A DNA stretch of 64,000 bases from Massospora cicadina (GCA_022478985.1 JAKSZP010002654.1:248001-312000); one strand, 5' to 3'; positions 47,516 through 58,328 are shown, counted from the stretch's first letter. Numbers and translations: made by a program. The notes: generated by a model not told the origin, from the letters alone.

Positions 47516-49158
47516 TGTAAGTCCTGGGGACCAGCCCCTGCAACTGGATAAGGATCAACACCCCTTTTGTACAAAAAGGGGTCCAAAGGCCCAAGTGGAC
47601 ACCATGTTGCAGTTGAGTGACTTGGCGCATGTGGTAGATGAGCGCTGGGTGACTGCCCTTCCCCTAAAGACAACCAGGTTTCTTCCCTCGCCCCTCCACA
47701 ACCCTGGTAAGACTAATAGAGGGGGCCTGCCAGGAGATTATGAAAGCCAGGGGCCATGGGCAGGCCCCTGAGACCCCTCACTCACCAGGAAATCATGCCA
47801 AAATTTTGAAGAAATAGCAGGTAATAATGTCAGAGCCCAGTCTGCAAATTCTGGGCTGGAGGAGCCAGTCTGGACTGGCCCAGGCCAGAAATCAAAAAAG
47901 GCGCATGATTTGGGTTTTGAACCAGGTTGCAAGCGACTTAGACCAGTTGCCCCTACTCCCTGGGATGGATCTGGGAAGTTCAGATTGTGCAAATAGTCAG
48001 ATTGAGAGTTTGAACCAGGTTGCAAATGACCCAGCACAGTGGCCACAGCCCCCGAGATGAATCCAGGGAATCCATACCGTGTGAACAGGATGACTCAGTT
48101 GGTCAGGGCCCAGATTGGTACCATTGACCTGGTTTGGCCCCAAAATTGAAAAAAATCTGCAAAAGTGTTTTTTGATTTTTGCCAAGATTTTGGACATTCC
48201 CCTGCCCTTCTCCCCACCAGCAAACCAAATCCCATCGCCAATCCCCAATTACCCAATCCCTTGGCACCTCCACCATGAGATTCTTCCCTTACTTAAGGCA
48301 ACTGCCCTGTATAGGGGCGGTTGTCAGTTCGTTCTCTAATCTTCCTGCACTTTTTACTAAATATAACTGAATACCCCAGAAACCTTGCCGCGGCCTCCAA
48401 CTGTTTATTTTCTTCAAAATTCCGCCAATTGATCCAGCAAAATGCGCCATTATCCAGATAATCATCCCAATGTTCACCAACTGGGTCATCCTGTCGCTTG
48501 ACCCTGCCTCATGGCAGCATATTGTATCCACCATAAACATCTCACCTCTGACAACGAAATCGCTTCTCCATCCATTTTTGCATATCCGTCTAAAGTGAAT
48601 CCATCTGTTTGCTCCATCACTGGTATCTCTGATACTGCTCCCCTGTTGGAGCAGCGCCAGGGAGCCCCTTCCCTGGTGCTCGCAAACTTGGCCCTCACAC
48701 CTGGCTTATCCGCCACTGGCCCCACCCACGTGCAGGCCCTGGAGCACCCCGCCCAAGGGGAGCTTGGTCCTAATGCTCACCGCGGGTCTGTTTCCCTCTC
48801 CACCCACACCCCTGTTTGCGCGGCAGCCTCTGTGCCACCCCTCAATGGCGCACAAACTCACCTATTTGAAACCAAAGGCCAGCAATCGCGAACCCTGGAG
48901 GAGACATTGTCCTCCCCACCTCTCCCGCCCTTGGGGTTGCCCCCACAAGACTCTCGGTCACCCCCATTGCAACCATCTGGTTTGCCTTGGTTGCCTTCAG
49001 TACATTAGTGAACCTTTACTTTCCTCACGTCCCCAATAGATCTCCCCTACTTCAAGTTGCTTGGACCGCTGTGCCTTTGGCATTCTGGGCTCTCCACTGG
49101 GTGCTCACACACCCATACTGAAAGCCCAGTCTAATTCTTATCAGCTGCATCCATAACA
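47516..49158 (+). repeat. Gyp-H 5' LTR
   Basis: 1643 bp, unusually long for a fungal gypsy LTR. Very similar to 53784-55420 throughout, with small indels. Contains a TTAAGGCAACTGCCC block near 48.29 kb where the promoter is likely, and an open frame at 48511-49008. No primer-binding site was recognised after the end. Confidence 0.95.
48511..49008 (+). CDS. Open frame within the Gyp-H 5' LTR, 165 residues
   Basis: Begins MAAYCIHHKHLTSDNE and is rich in Pro, Ser and Thr, with no domain I recognise. Most of the same frame exists in the 3' LTR (54732-55019), but there a stop cuts it after 95 codons and a different frame continues. The GC-rich composition favours chance open frames. It could be an untranslated leader, or an accessory protein overlapping the LTR as known for a few LTR elements. 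Confidence 0.3.
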   Translation: MAAYCIHHKHLTSDNEIASPSIFAYPSKVNPSVCSITGISDTAPLLEQRQGAPSLVLANLALTPGLSATGPTHVQALEHPAQGELGPNAHRGSVSLSTHTPVCAAASVPPLNGAQTHLFETKGQQSRTLEETLSSPPLPPLGLPPQDSRSPPLQPSGLPWLPSVH

Positions 49159-49252
49159 TAATGAACTGACCAGTAATCTTGGCCTTCTCCGCCCTCCTTG
49201 CTGGCACAGGCAAAGCATTCGCCTACTTTCTTACCCTAAACATGCTCTACCT

Positions 49253-50516
49253 TTGCGACCTGTCCTTCTCCTACTGATCAGCTTCCTTGTTCATCCAAGT
49301 GTGCTGCCAGGTTGTGTTGAACTGGTCCCTGCCCCGCTGAGCCCTGGCGAAAAGTGTCACCCCATCAGTCAACATGATATAGTTGGATTCCCCCTATCCC
49401 TTCTGATGAGGTGGCTGACCAAATCCTGGGTGTTCTGGCAGAACTTCAGGTGCGCTTTACTGTTGATGGGGGAAAATCCCCCCTCCCCTATGATGCCCAG
49501 AAGAGTGTAGTTCTCCTTGACGCTCTAGATGGGGACGCCCGTCACTGGGTCAGGGAGTGCTCCACTCTGCTGCTAAGTCTGGGAACCCCACCCCTTTACT
49601 TGTGCTTGTCACTTCAGCAGTCCAGGCCCTTGAGTCTAGACTGGCGCGCATCCTCCATCTTTTCACATTAGGACAGACAGCCACGGACCTACCCTCCCTG
49701 ATCAAAGCCTTCACGGTCCTGGCTCCCACTGTGCCATCCCTCTCAAAATTGCCATCTCCACCTTCTGAGTTGCCTTGTACCCCACTGCGGCTGCCCATGC
49801 ATCTTGAGACCCCCTCCCTGGGTCCTTAGAAATTGCACTCTCTGTGGCCCGTGCAATTTGGGTCAGGCCTTTCCATACCCCCAAGTGTGCTGTCACAGCT
49901 CTTGAAGTACCACATGCCAACCCATCCCCCCTGCCAGTGGTCGCGGCCAAGGGAAGTGCCCCCCAGGCCTCGCCTCCCTCTGCGCCCCTTCTGTACCCAC
50001 CTTGGGTACCTTCCTCTCAGAAGAACCCCTGCCTGCCGCACCCTTTGGCCTCACCCCATATCAGGATAGTGGGCCCTCGATTCCCCAGAGTTCAGAGCCT
50101 GCCTGCCTTAGCGCTATCATCCCCTCAGTTAACCCTGACGCCCCCTTGAAGAAGGTGGATTGGGTGTACGCATCAACTCTCACTGCCCCATTTGGGACAA
50201 GGATGAAGCAGAAACACCTCCCCAGTTACAGATCAGCCCAGCGCCTCATGATCAATCTTTTCTGATGATGGTCCATGCCCTCTCCTCAGCTGCCCTCTCT
50301 CTCACCCATCCCAATAAAGAGGATCAATCCTACTTCTTGTTCCCTATCTCCTTCCCCTCAGAGTTGGGTGAAATCACTGTGCAAGCCCTCCTCGACACCA
50401 GAGTGACAGGTAACTTTATTGATCTCAGTGTTACACGTTTCTTGGACCTGGCGATGAAAGAAGCCTCATCAGTCCTGGGTGCTTCATCAGAGCCCATGAA
50501 GTCCTACGGCATCTGA
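49253..50516 (+). pseudogene. Gyp-H gag and protease
   Basis: The frame at 49411-49671 contains DQILGVLAELQVRF and LDALDGDARHWVREC, the L-x-G-x-A-x-x-W pattern of gypsy gag capsid. A proline-rich stretch with frame changes follows. Protease frame 50160-50516: EITVQALLDTRVTGNFID with the active site at 50394-50405 read DTRV; the usual Gly is replaced by Arg (one base, GGA to AGA), which should abolish activity. No CCHC knuckle was seen in gag. Confidence 0.75.
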
Positions 50517-50579
50517 TGCCCATTGTACTTCTCTGTTCACGATTTTGGGTTTAGTGACCAATTCTCAGCCATATAGGAC

Positions 50580-53195
50580 TTGCTCTATCCCGTGATCTTG
50601 GGGGTGGGCTGGTGGCGGCTCCAGCAGGTCTGCATTAACCTTACAAATAACTCCTTGTTGTTCTCAAATCTCAAGTTGAGTGGAGAGTTTCCCTTGTTAA
50701 AAACCCTCCCCCTGGGCACATCCCTTGGCTCCATTTCCCCCCTGATCCCACTCCTATTGACCTCCCTTCGGACTTCCCTCCCTTCCTAACCCCTATAAGT
50801 CCATCTTTGACATGTCCCTGGCTTCCAAGCTCCCCCTACACTCCGAATATGACATAACCTTTCAGCTGACAGTAAATCTAGTCAAGATCAACTGCCACCT
50901 CTACCCCTACACTGAGGAAGAGGACAAGGCTTTGGGTATTTGGCTAGATGAGATGTTAGAGAAGGGGTGATTTATTAAGAAATCTTCCCCTGTCGCCTCC
51001 CCCATAGTCTTCACTCAGAAAGCAGATGGCACCCTGCGCCCTTGCGTCAACTACGCCACCTCAACAACATCACCATCCCTGACCCCTACCCTTTACCCTT
51101 AGATCAAACCATCGCCCAAGCCATCGCCAAATCCTGGGTCTTCTCTAAGTTGGATCTAGTGAACGCCTTTAACCAGGTGAGGGTGGCGAGAAGACAGGAG
51201 TGGCTCACAGCTATCCACACCTGACGGGGTCTTTTTCAGTTCAGAGTGATGCCCTTCATATTGAAAGATTCTTCGGCCACCTTCCAACGCCTCATTGATG
51301 ATGTGCTTGGGGACTTGCGCTTCTCATGCACTGTAGCCTACATTGATGATATTCTGATCCACTCCCCTATCCATAGTAACACGCCAAGGATCTAGAATCA
51401 GTGGTGGCAGCCCTCCACAAGGCAGGGCTCTTTGTAAAACCCTCAAAGTGCGAATTTTTCTGGGATGAGGTGACCTTCTTAGGTTACCTTGTCCTGAAGG
51501 ATGGATATGCTGTTCCCCCTTCTAAGCTCGAGGCGATCCAATCTTGGCCTACCCCAACTACACAAAAACAACTTCGAAGTTTCCTCAGCACCATCACCTT
51601 CTTAAAAAAATTTTCCGCAGCCCTCGCCCAACTGGCGGCACCCCTTCACCCCCTCACTGGAAAGAACGCTCCCTTAAAGTGGTCCCCAGAATGCAAGCAG
51701 GCCTTTGAGTCTATCAAAGAGGTTTTCCTCACCGCCCCAGTTTGTGGCATGCCAACACCTCCCGCCCCTTTATAGTAGTCTGCGACGCCTCGTCAGTTGT
51801 GGTGGGCGCCATGCAGCTACAGGAGCACGAGGGGGTCAAGCATCCATTGGCCTACTACTCCCGCAAATTCACCTCCACAGAACAAGTGTGGCCAGAATAT
51901 ATGACAAGAAGCTAGCAGCAGTGGCGTGGTCACTCACCCACTGGCGATACCTCCTGCGGGGCACCCAGCATGAAATCACCGTTTAGACTGACCACAAGGC
52001 ATTACTATACTACTGCGAACCCCAGAAGTTGGGGCACCGGCAAACTTGCATATACCAAACCTAAATGGGTTTCATTTTAAATATGAATTCATAAAAGGCC
52101 CCCTGAACGTGTTGCCAGACAAGCTCAGCTGGAACCCATCTCTATCACCCGATGATGGAGAGGACCTGCTAGAGATTATTACTGTAGTGCTCCCCTCCCA
52201 AAACCTCTCCTTGGCCCCCCAACAGTAGCTTTTGCTGACCGTGCCACAGACACCCTGCTCCTCCTCCGCGTCCTTACTGCCCAGACCTGTTGCCCCGAAG
52301 GATTAGAGCTTTATACTGACTTTGAGTCTATGAGTCAGAAGAGAGCCCCATATACTTTGCGGGAGGGAACCATCTGGTTCTGCGATCAGGTTTGGGTCCC
52401 CCCATCCCTACCTAGCTGTGTTATTGAGGAACACCATGTCCCCCAGAATGTTGGGCACCCTGGCATCAAGAAGTGCGCGGATCTCATAAAGAGAACTTAT
52501 AATTGGCCAGGGTCCTCAAAGGACATTCCGGCCTGGATCTACCGCTGTGTCACCTGCACCTGGGCAAAATCAGATCATTCCAGGAAGAAGGGGTTGCTAC
52601 ACCCCCTGCAGCTTGCTGAAGGCCTATGGACCACAGTCTCAGTGGACTTCATTGTGGAGCTCCCCCCTCCAATGGCTCAGATGCTATCATGGTAGTTGTA
52701 TATCAATTTACCAAGTTCGCGCTCTTCATCCCCTGCCTCTCCTCTATTACCGCGGTGGAGACTGAAAATCTATTTGTCAACCATGGCTTCGCCATGTTTG
52801 GTCTCTCCAAAGAGATTGTGAGTGACAGGGGACCCCATTTCACCACCCAGTTCTGGGAAGAATTGCTAACCCTCCTCAGCATAAAGCCCTGCAGATCTAC
52901 TGCCTACCATCCCCAGTCTGATGGGCAGACTGAGCGGGTGAACCAGGTACTGGAGCAGTACCTGCATTGTTATGCGACAGCCTTGTAAGACACTTGGGTC
53001 AAGGACCAGCCCCTCGCACAGTTTGCATATAACAATTCACTTCATTCCTCGACCAACTTCTCCCCCTTTGAGGCCACCCTGGGTTACAACCCCTCCTTCC
53101 AAATTGGCCCTCAGCTCTCCTCAGCAGTTCCTGCAGCCGAAGACCACATGTTTGCACTCCACAAGACACATAACCTGGTTCGCGAACATTTAACA
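50580..53195 (+). pseudogene. Gyp-H RT, RNase H and integrase
   Basis: ILGVGWWRLQ (50.59 kb) precedes RT. RT: SPIVFTQKADGTLRP near 51.00 kb, KLDLVNAFNQVRVA, then YIDD at 51339-51350 intact, and FLGYLVLKDGYAVPPSKLEAI (51401-51775). RNase H: VVCDASSVV (51.78 kb), AAVAWSLTHWRYLL, then stop-TDHKAL. Integrase: HH and GHPG with CVTC (52.43-52.56 kb), [12 protein letters not shown] (52.64 kb), IVSDRGPHF (52.82 kb), [15 protein letters not shown] (52.92 kb), giving the D, D and E residues. In-frame stops at about 50969, 51222, 51985 and 52986. Confidence 0.95.
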
Positions 53196-53381
53196 AAGTC
53201 CATCAAGGACTACAAAAAGTTTGCTGATCAGAAGTGCCTCCCTGGACATGAGATTTAAAAAGGCTCCCTTGTCATGCTGGAAACCCGCAATCTTCCCTTG
53301 AAAGCCCCCACCTAAAAACTCGCAGCCAAACACTCTAGCCCCTTTGAGGTTGAGAAAGACTTAGGCAATGGAGCCTACAGT

Positions 53382-53783
53382 TTGAAGCTGCCCGCTCATT
53401 GGAAGCAGCATAATGTCTTCCATACCTCCCTCCTGACCCCCTTCAAAGGGGAAAGGCCAACATCACAAGAGTTAGTCCTCGTTGGGGAATCCCAGGAAGT
53501 GGAGGTGGAGGCTATCCTGGCTTCCTGGAGGTCCCACAGATCCGTGAAGTACCTGGTTGCCTGGAAAGGCTACCCCTCTTATGAGAACAGCTGGGTGAGT
53601 GCACATGATTGCGCAAATTACAAGGACCTGATAAAGGACTTCCACACCTCCCACCCAGCAGCCCCCATCCCCCCAGAAGATCGCGGCTATCCTGGCCATA
53701 AAGCTCCCAGAGAGGCACTAGAACTATGCCTTGGTCCATGCCCCAGGTGGGGGTCTCCTCCCTGTCAAAAAAGGAAAGAGTAG
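53382..53783 (+). CDS. Gyp-H integrase tail with chromodomain
   Basis: 133 codons, open. LPAHWKQHNVFHTSLLTPFKG is the conserved tail between integrase core and chromodomain. The chromodomain spans about residues 37-90: VEVEAILASW, VKYLVAWKGYP, ENSWVSAHD. The Trp of W-K-G-Y and the final Trp are kept, though the first aromatic position looks weak. Chromodomains steer integration toward marked chromatin. The stop TAG (53781-53783) is the last codon before the LTR, so coding sequence overlaps the polypurine tract. Start is only the first Met after an upstream stop. Confidence 0.85.
   Translation: MKLPAHWKQHNVFHTSLLTPFKGERPTSQELVLVGESQEVEVEAILASWRSHRSVKYLVAWKGYPSYENSWVSAHDCANYKDLIKDFHTSHPAAPIPPEDRGYPGHKAPREALELCLGPCPRWGSPPCQKRKE
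53767..53783 (+). promoter_or_regulatory. Gyp-H polypurine tract
   Basis: AAAAAAGGAAAGAG plus TAG directly before the 3' LTR: the primer for plus-strand synthesis in LTR elements. It also encodes the last residues of the polyprotein. Confidence 0.85.
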
Positions 53784-55420
53784 TGTAAGTCCTGGGGACC
53801 AGCCCCTGCAACTGGATAGGGAGCAAAACCTCTTTCAGACAAAAAGGGGTCCAAAGGCCCAAGTGGACCCCCTGTCAGTTGAGAGACTTGGCGCATGTGG
53901 TAGATGAGCGCTGGGTGACTGCCCTTCCCCCTAAAGACAACCAAGTTTCTCCCCTCCCCCTCCTCAACCCTGGTAAGACTAATAGAGGGGGCCTAACAGG
54001 AGATTATGCAAGCCAAGGCCATGGGCAGGCCCCTGAGACCCCTCACTCACCAGGAAAATCATGCCAAAATTTTGAAGAAATAGCCAATACTAATGTCAGA
54101 GCCCAGCCTGAAAATTCTGGGCTGGAGGAGCCAGTCTGGACTGGCTAAGGCCAGAATTCAGATCAGCAATTGATTTGGGTTTTGAACCAGGTTGCAAGCG
54201 ACTTAAACCAGTTGTCCCTACTCCCTGGGACGGATCTGGGAAGTTTGGATTGCGCAAATAGTCAGATTGAGAGTTTGGACCAGGTTGCAAATGACCAAGC
54301 ACAGTGGCCACAGCCCCCCGAGATGAATCCAGGGAATCCATACCGTGTGAACAGGCTGACTCAGATGGTCAGGGCCCAGATTGGTACCATTGACCAGGTT
54401 TGCCCCAAAAATTTGGAAAAATCTGCAAAAGTTTTTTTGATTTTTGCAAGATTTTGGACATTCCCCCGCCTTTCTCCCCACCAGCCAACCAAATCCCATC
54501 ACTGATCCTCAATTACCCAATCCCTTGGCACCTCCACTATCCGATTCTCCTCATAATTAAGGCAACTGCCCTGTTGAGGGGTGGTTGTTGGTCCATTCTC
54601 TAATATTTCTGCACTTTTCGCTATACAAAACCCAAATACCCCAGACACCTTGCCGCGGCCTCCATCTGTTTATTTTCAAAGCTCCACCAATTGATCCATA
54701 GAAGCGCGCCGTTATCCAGATAATCATCCCAATGTTCAAAAACTGGATCATACAGTCGCTTGACCCTGCCACATGGCGGTGGTTTTTATCCGCCATAAAC
54801 TGTCTCACCCCCAACAACAAAATCACTTCTCCATCCATTTTCACATATCCGTCTAAAGTGAATCCATCTTTTTGCTCCATCACTGGTATCTCTGATACTG
54901 CTCCCCTGTTGGAGCAGCGCCAGGGCGCCCCTGCCCCAGTGCTCGCAAACTTGGCCCCCACACTTGGCTCATCTGCCACTGGCCCCACCCACCCGCGGGC
55001 CCTGGAGCACCCTGCCTAAGGGGAGCTCAGCCCTAACGCTCACCACGGGTCTGTTTCCCTCTCCACCCACACCCCTGTTTGCGCGGCAGCCCCTGTGCCA
55101 CCCCTCACTGGCGCACAAACTCACCTATTTGAAACCAAAGGCCAGCAATCGCGAACCCTGGAGGAGACATTGTCCTCCCCGCCTCTCCCGCCCTTGGGGT
55201 TGCCCCACAAGACTCTCGGTCACCCCCATTGCAACCATCTGGTTTGCCTTGGTTGCCTTCAGTACATTAGTGAACCTTTACTTTCATCAAGTCCCCAATA
55301 GATCTCCCCTACTTCAAGTTGCTTGGACCGCTGTGCCTTTGGCATTCTGGGCTCTCCACTGGGTGCTCACACACCCAGACTGGGAGCCCAGTCTAATTCT
55401 TATCAGCCGCATCCATGACA
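53784..55420 (+). repeat. Gyp-H 3' LTR
   Basis: 1637 bp, partner of 47516-49158, followed by GACTT. Its copy of the LTR open frame is interrupted. Confidence 0.95.
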
Positions 55421-55425
55421 GACTT

Positions 55426-56463
55426 AGTGTTAAGATTATGTGTGACAAGCGAATCACATCATGTAAATGTTAGTTACTTAAAAGCCACAAGAACAGGCAC
55501 AGAATGTTGAGCTTAGAGTTATCAGGATGAGAGAGTGGGAGAGGAGAGATTCCTTGTCATGTTTGGGTGCCGCTTTTAACCAATATGAGTTGAAATATTA
55601 GTTAAGTGTTCCCTTATAATTAAGAGCAATATATGAAGTCCTGGTATAGCTTTGAAACTTGTAATATCAGGAACCACAAATTTTACTACTAACAAGAAAA
55701 TAATTAAAAGTAATAACTTATAAGTAAATTTTTTATTAGATGAAAATGGATAAACCTCCCAGCCCCTCCCTAGGCAGGATGCTGAGATTTGAGGGTAGGC
55801 CAATGGGGGAGGAGGTTTGGGTCAACAATGATGTCCACTAATTAGAAATTGTTATTCTCAGTGGATTCACATTGGGATTCAATAAGCCCATTTTGATAAA
55901 AGGTACGCCTCATTTGATTAGCTATTTCTCTGGCATGTTCAATCCTCATTCTATACATAAGATCATGCTTTGCTGTTCCCCAAACTCGATAGGATCAAAA
56001 CTGTTGCTTGCCTTTTTCACCTAAGGTCAAACCTAGGTGAGATTTGTCTTTTTTATTTTGCACCTTGGGATACCTCAGTTATCAATTTTCTTCATAATTT
56101 AGGAAGCCCCTGTGGAAGCCCTTTGTTTGGCTATGGGTTTAGCCTCTGCAACAATAATCATAAAAGATGTCTCAAAAGTAATGCAAAACTGGGTATTTTT
56201 CTTCAAGTAGTGCTATGAAAATTCTGATAATATAGTTGGAGTAGACTTTTAAGTTGCACTGACTTGTATGGGAAAACATGGCAGCACAGCTTCTACCCCT
56301 CCTCATCCAGTTTATGCCCTAGATCAGAAAACTGGGTCAGAGGGAGAGCCTTGGAGTTGATGCCTTTTTAGTCTAAAGGAATGCAGAGTTCTATCCAATT
56401 TATTAGATGGGTCCTGGAACTTTACACTAGGGGTTACCTGGAAGGGAGCACTAGAAATTTTTT
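55426..56463 (-). other. Gyp-E 5' leader and start of gag, degraded
   Basis: Lies between the Gyp-H insertion and the Gyp-E 5' LTR. On minus, the bases after the LTR include TAGTGCTCCCTTCCAGGTAACC, a candidate primer-binding or leader site shared in part with Gyp-F and Gyp-B. Beyond that I see only broken frames (for example 55576-55803, hydrophobic, 75 codons, not recognised). Confidence 0.5.
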
Positions 56464-56938
56464 TGTTATGGGAGGAAAGAATCCAACTGTCCAATTAAAA
56501 GTTTATGGGACCCAAAGAACATGATGTAAAGATTCTTTTTAGCAAATATATAATTAAGGGTAAATTTGTCTTTAATTACAGAACATCTTTGCTTTTAGAA
56601 AAATAATAGCAACAAAAAAATTGTATGAACAGTAATAATCACTTTATTTGAAGAAAAAAATTATAAGGGCTGAGGTACCAATTTTTTATTAGAATTTTAG
56701 GGATTTTCTAAGAATGATCTTGTCCTGATTCACTCTCTACCTTTTTGGCAGGCATCCTACAAACTTTTGAAATTAGTTAGTTGACCTTTTCAATCAGTTT
56801 TTTTACTCCAATAGATGAGCTATTCAATCCTTTAGATTAGGGCTAAACCGCAACATCAGATGTGATTGATTCTCCAAATTAGGTTTAAATCCCACCATCA
56901 GAGGTGATTGATTTTCAGATTGAGTTGAACTCCTGACA
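56464..56938 (-). repeat. Gyp-E 5' LTR
   Basis: On minus, TGTCAGGAGTTCAAC to CATAACA; the plus-strand left edge TGTTATGGGAGG matches TGTTGGTACAGAAG of the partner. Near the minus start are two tandem units, around 56848-56886 and 56891-56927, each with an ATCAGA-GTGATTGATT core. The leader after its minus-strand end contains TAGTGCTCCCTTCCAGGTAACC, similar to the leader bases of Gyp-F and Gyp-B. Confidence 0.8.
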
Positions 56939-56943
56939 TCCCC

Positions 56944-57736
56944 AAAGGGTCATTACTCTCTGCACCCTTTTCCTTTTCTTCCATGGAAAAATAATAGAAG
57001 GGGTTTGAAGAGAGTTAGTGCAATCAAGGGCCCTCTGGAAGGACCCTAGGGCTCATCTCACTTTTAGATCAGTTACCTAAAGTTTCAAAAAAATAACCTA
57101 TATTACCCAAATCCCAAACAACCCTCTACAAGTCAGGAAATTCAGATTGGGTCATTAATAATAAAGGGGTTCACAGATTGACCCCCTGGACCCATTGATC
57201 CTCATCCAAGGCTACTCTCGCTCACCCAGTTGAAACTATTTTCTGCCTAAATGGCTGCTTGATTGTAACATTTAATGTGAATCCATGTCAGATTTTTATA
57301 TTAATATAACATGTGTAACAAACCAAGGAAGTCAATATAAAAATATAAATGATCTAATTTTAAGATTTTAATGACTTTCCAACCCATATCCTTTAATCCT
57401 AACCTGACTAATTAGTATCTAAATTTGGGACCCCAGTTAGTCCAGTTTAGGCATCTCCCCAATTCTCCTCTTCCTCCCATTATAAAGGCAACCCCTCCTC
57501 CTAGGTTTCAATCAGTTCATTTTTAAATATGAACTTTTATAAAATAAAATTTTTCCAGCTTCTTCTTAGTTTCTGTAGAGGCCACATGCCACACTTTTTA
57601 CAAAAAATTCTTTGTTTGGCAAAGCAAGCTGCCATTTGCATCTTAGCCCCAATAATTATTGATTGGTCCCCTTGTTCAATATATCTTTCCACCTAGAGTG
57701 CCATAGCCAAGTTTTTGAAAAAATATGACTTTGACA
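56944..57736 (+). repeat. Gyp-D 3' LTR, right fragment
   Basis: Resumes after the Gyp-E duplication TCCCC (56939-56943). ATTATAAAGGCAACCCCTC near 57.48 kb matches ACTTAAGGCAACTGCCC in the Gyp-H LTR, a TATA-like site in plus orientation. The end, CACCTAGAGTGCCATAGCC then TTTGACA, matches CACCCAGAGCTCCAGAC then CATGACA of the Gyp-G LTR. It is the missing half of the fragment at 20512-20661. Confidence 0.6.
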
Positions 57737-57866
57737 ACAATCACTGATCTACCACACATGCTACACACCAGCATGACCGGGATTTCCTTTGCTAACCCAC
57801 CACTGGTTTGTCGAATTTGATCATTATATAACCTTGCAACACATGAACTCTGGAAAACAATATCAG

Positions 57867-58328
57867 TGTAACAATTCTCTTGACTGAAGCCAAAGTTTGA
57901 AAATGGGCTTAAGGTGTAAACTAGTAGAGAATGAAAAAGGAAAAGATGAGGCAAGATAGACTACTTTATTGAGTTAAAAATTCTGATTTATATAGTGCAT
58001 GTGTGAACTTGGTTCCTGGGGATTTTTTTGGCCCTGTACGATTAGAATCTTTCACTGCCTTCTGGATCAACCACATAATTAATGCCCTCGTTGTTCTTCA
58101 TCATCCTCATGTCTGCTGTGGTGGTGGTCGTGCCTCTTGAGGCTCAAGAAGCGAGGGTGAGAACCCTGAAGGCATCACCATTTATTCTTGTGCACGTGAT
58201 GCTTCCTTTTAGGTTTCATATTGGTGCCTTTAAAGTAAGGTTCCTTTCATGCTAGATTGAGAGTTGACTTATCAAGGCTTGATTTTGAAGTAGGGATATT
58301 GGCCCGCTTATCATCTCAAATCCTGGCA
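57867..58328 (-). repeat. Gyp-I 3' LTR, Gyp-F family (minus)
   Basis: On minus it begins TGCCAGGATTTGAGATGAT and follows the Gyp-F LTR block by block: GGAAGCATCA, GATGCCTT, GAGCCTCAAGAGGCA, then CACTATATAAATCAG (TATA) and CTCAATAAAG (poly(A) signal), with TTAAGCCCATTTTC near the end. Length 462 bp against 470 and 474. The preceding internal bases (ACAGGATCTTGAGGGAGG, minus) match those before the Gyp-F 3' LTR. The lower boundary is within a few bases. Confidence 0.75.

Larger units (their letters stand above)
47516..55420 (+). mobile_element. Gyp-H: youngest-looking chromovirus (plus)
   Basis: 7905 bp: LTRs 47516-49158 and 53784-55420, internal 49159-53783. GACTT flanks both sides (47511-47515 and 55421-55425), a perfect 5-bp duplication. 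LTRs start TGTAAGTCCTGGGG and end CCAT(A/G)ACA. Internal order gag, protease, RT, RNase H, integrase, chromodomain defines a chromovirus (Ty3/gypsy). It is GC-rich compared with its surroundings. RT and integrase motifs are largely kept, but stops and frameshifts break the polyprotein. Inserted in the gag leader of Gyp-E. Confidence 0.95.
20662..56938 (-). mobile_element. Gyp-E: 36-kb-spanning interrupted Ty3/gypsy element (minus)
   Basis: LTRs 20662-21134 and 56464-56938 are direct repeats of 473 and 475 bp. Flanks GCCCC (20657-20661) and TCCCC (56939-56943) match at four of five. Minus-strand order is gag (47.5-45.06 kb), protease (30.45 kb), RT (24.26-23.8 kb), RNase H and integrase (23.5-21.15 kb), broken by Gyp-H, Gyp-F, the LINE and a TIR-like element. 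With Gyp-F and one flank copy left out, the gag end and protease active site fall in the same frame, which supports the reconstruction. A purine run (AGGAGAGGGCTTAAG) lies just before the 3' LTR, as a polypurine tract should. Confidence 0.8.
15768..57736 (+). mobile_element. Gyp-D: outermost Ty3/gypsy element of the nest (plus)
   Basis: Plus-strand gypsy with internal region 16596-20511 (3916 bp, close to the 3966 bp of Gyp-G, its relative). Its 3' LTR starts TGTAATACTGG at 20512, is cut at 20661 by Gyp-E, and resumes at 56944 to end ...TTTGACA at 57736. The left fragment matches the start, and the right fragment the middle and end, of Gyp-H and Gyp-G type LTRs. The proposed 5' LTR is 15768-16595. 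Flanks ATCAT (15763-15767) and ACAAT (57737-57741) match weakly. It is the oldest layer of the D-E-F-G nest. Confidence 0.6.

Noticed and set aside
57676..57954. Minus-strand 92-codon frame as a gene
   Set aside because: It spans the junction of the Gyp-D LTR end, a short flank and the Gyp-I LTR, so it is a chance frame across unrelated pieces.
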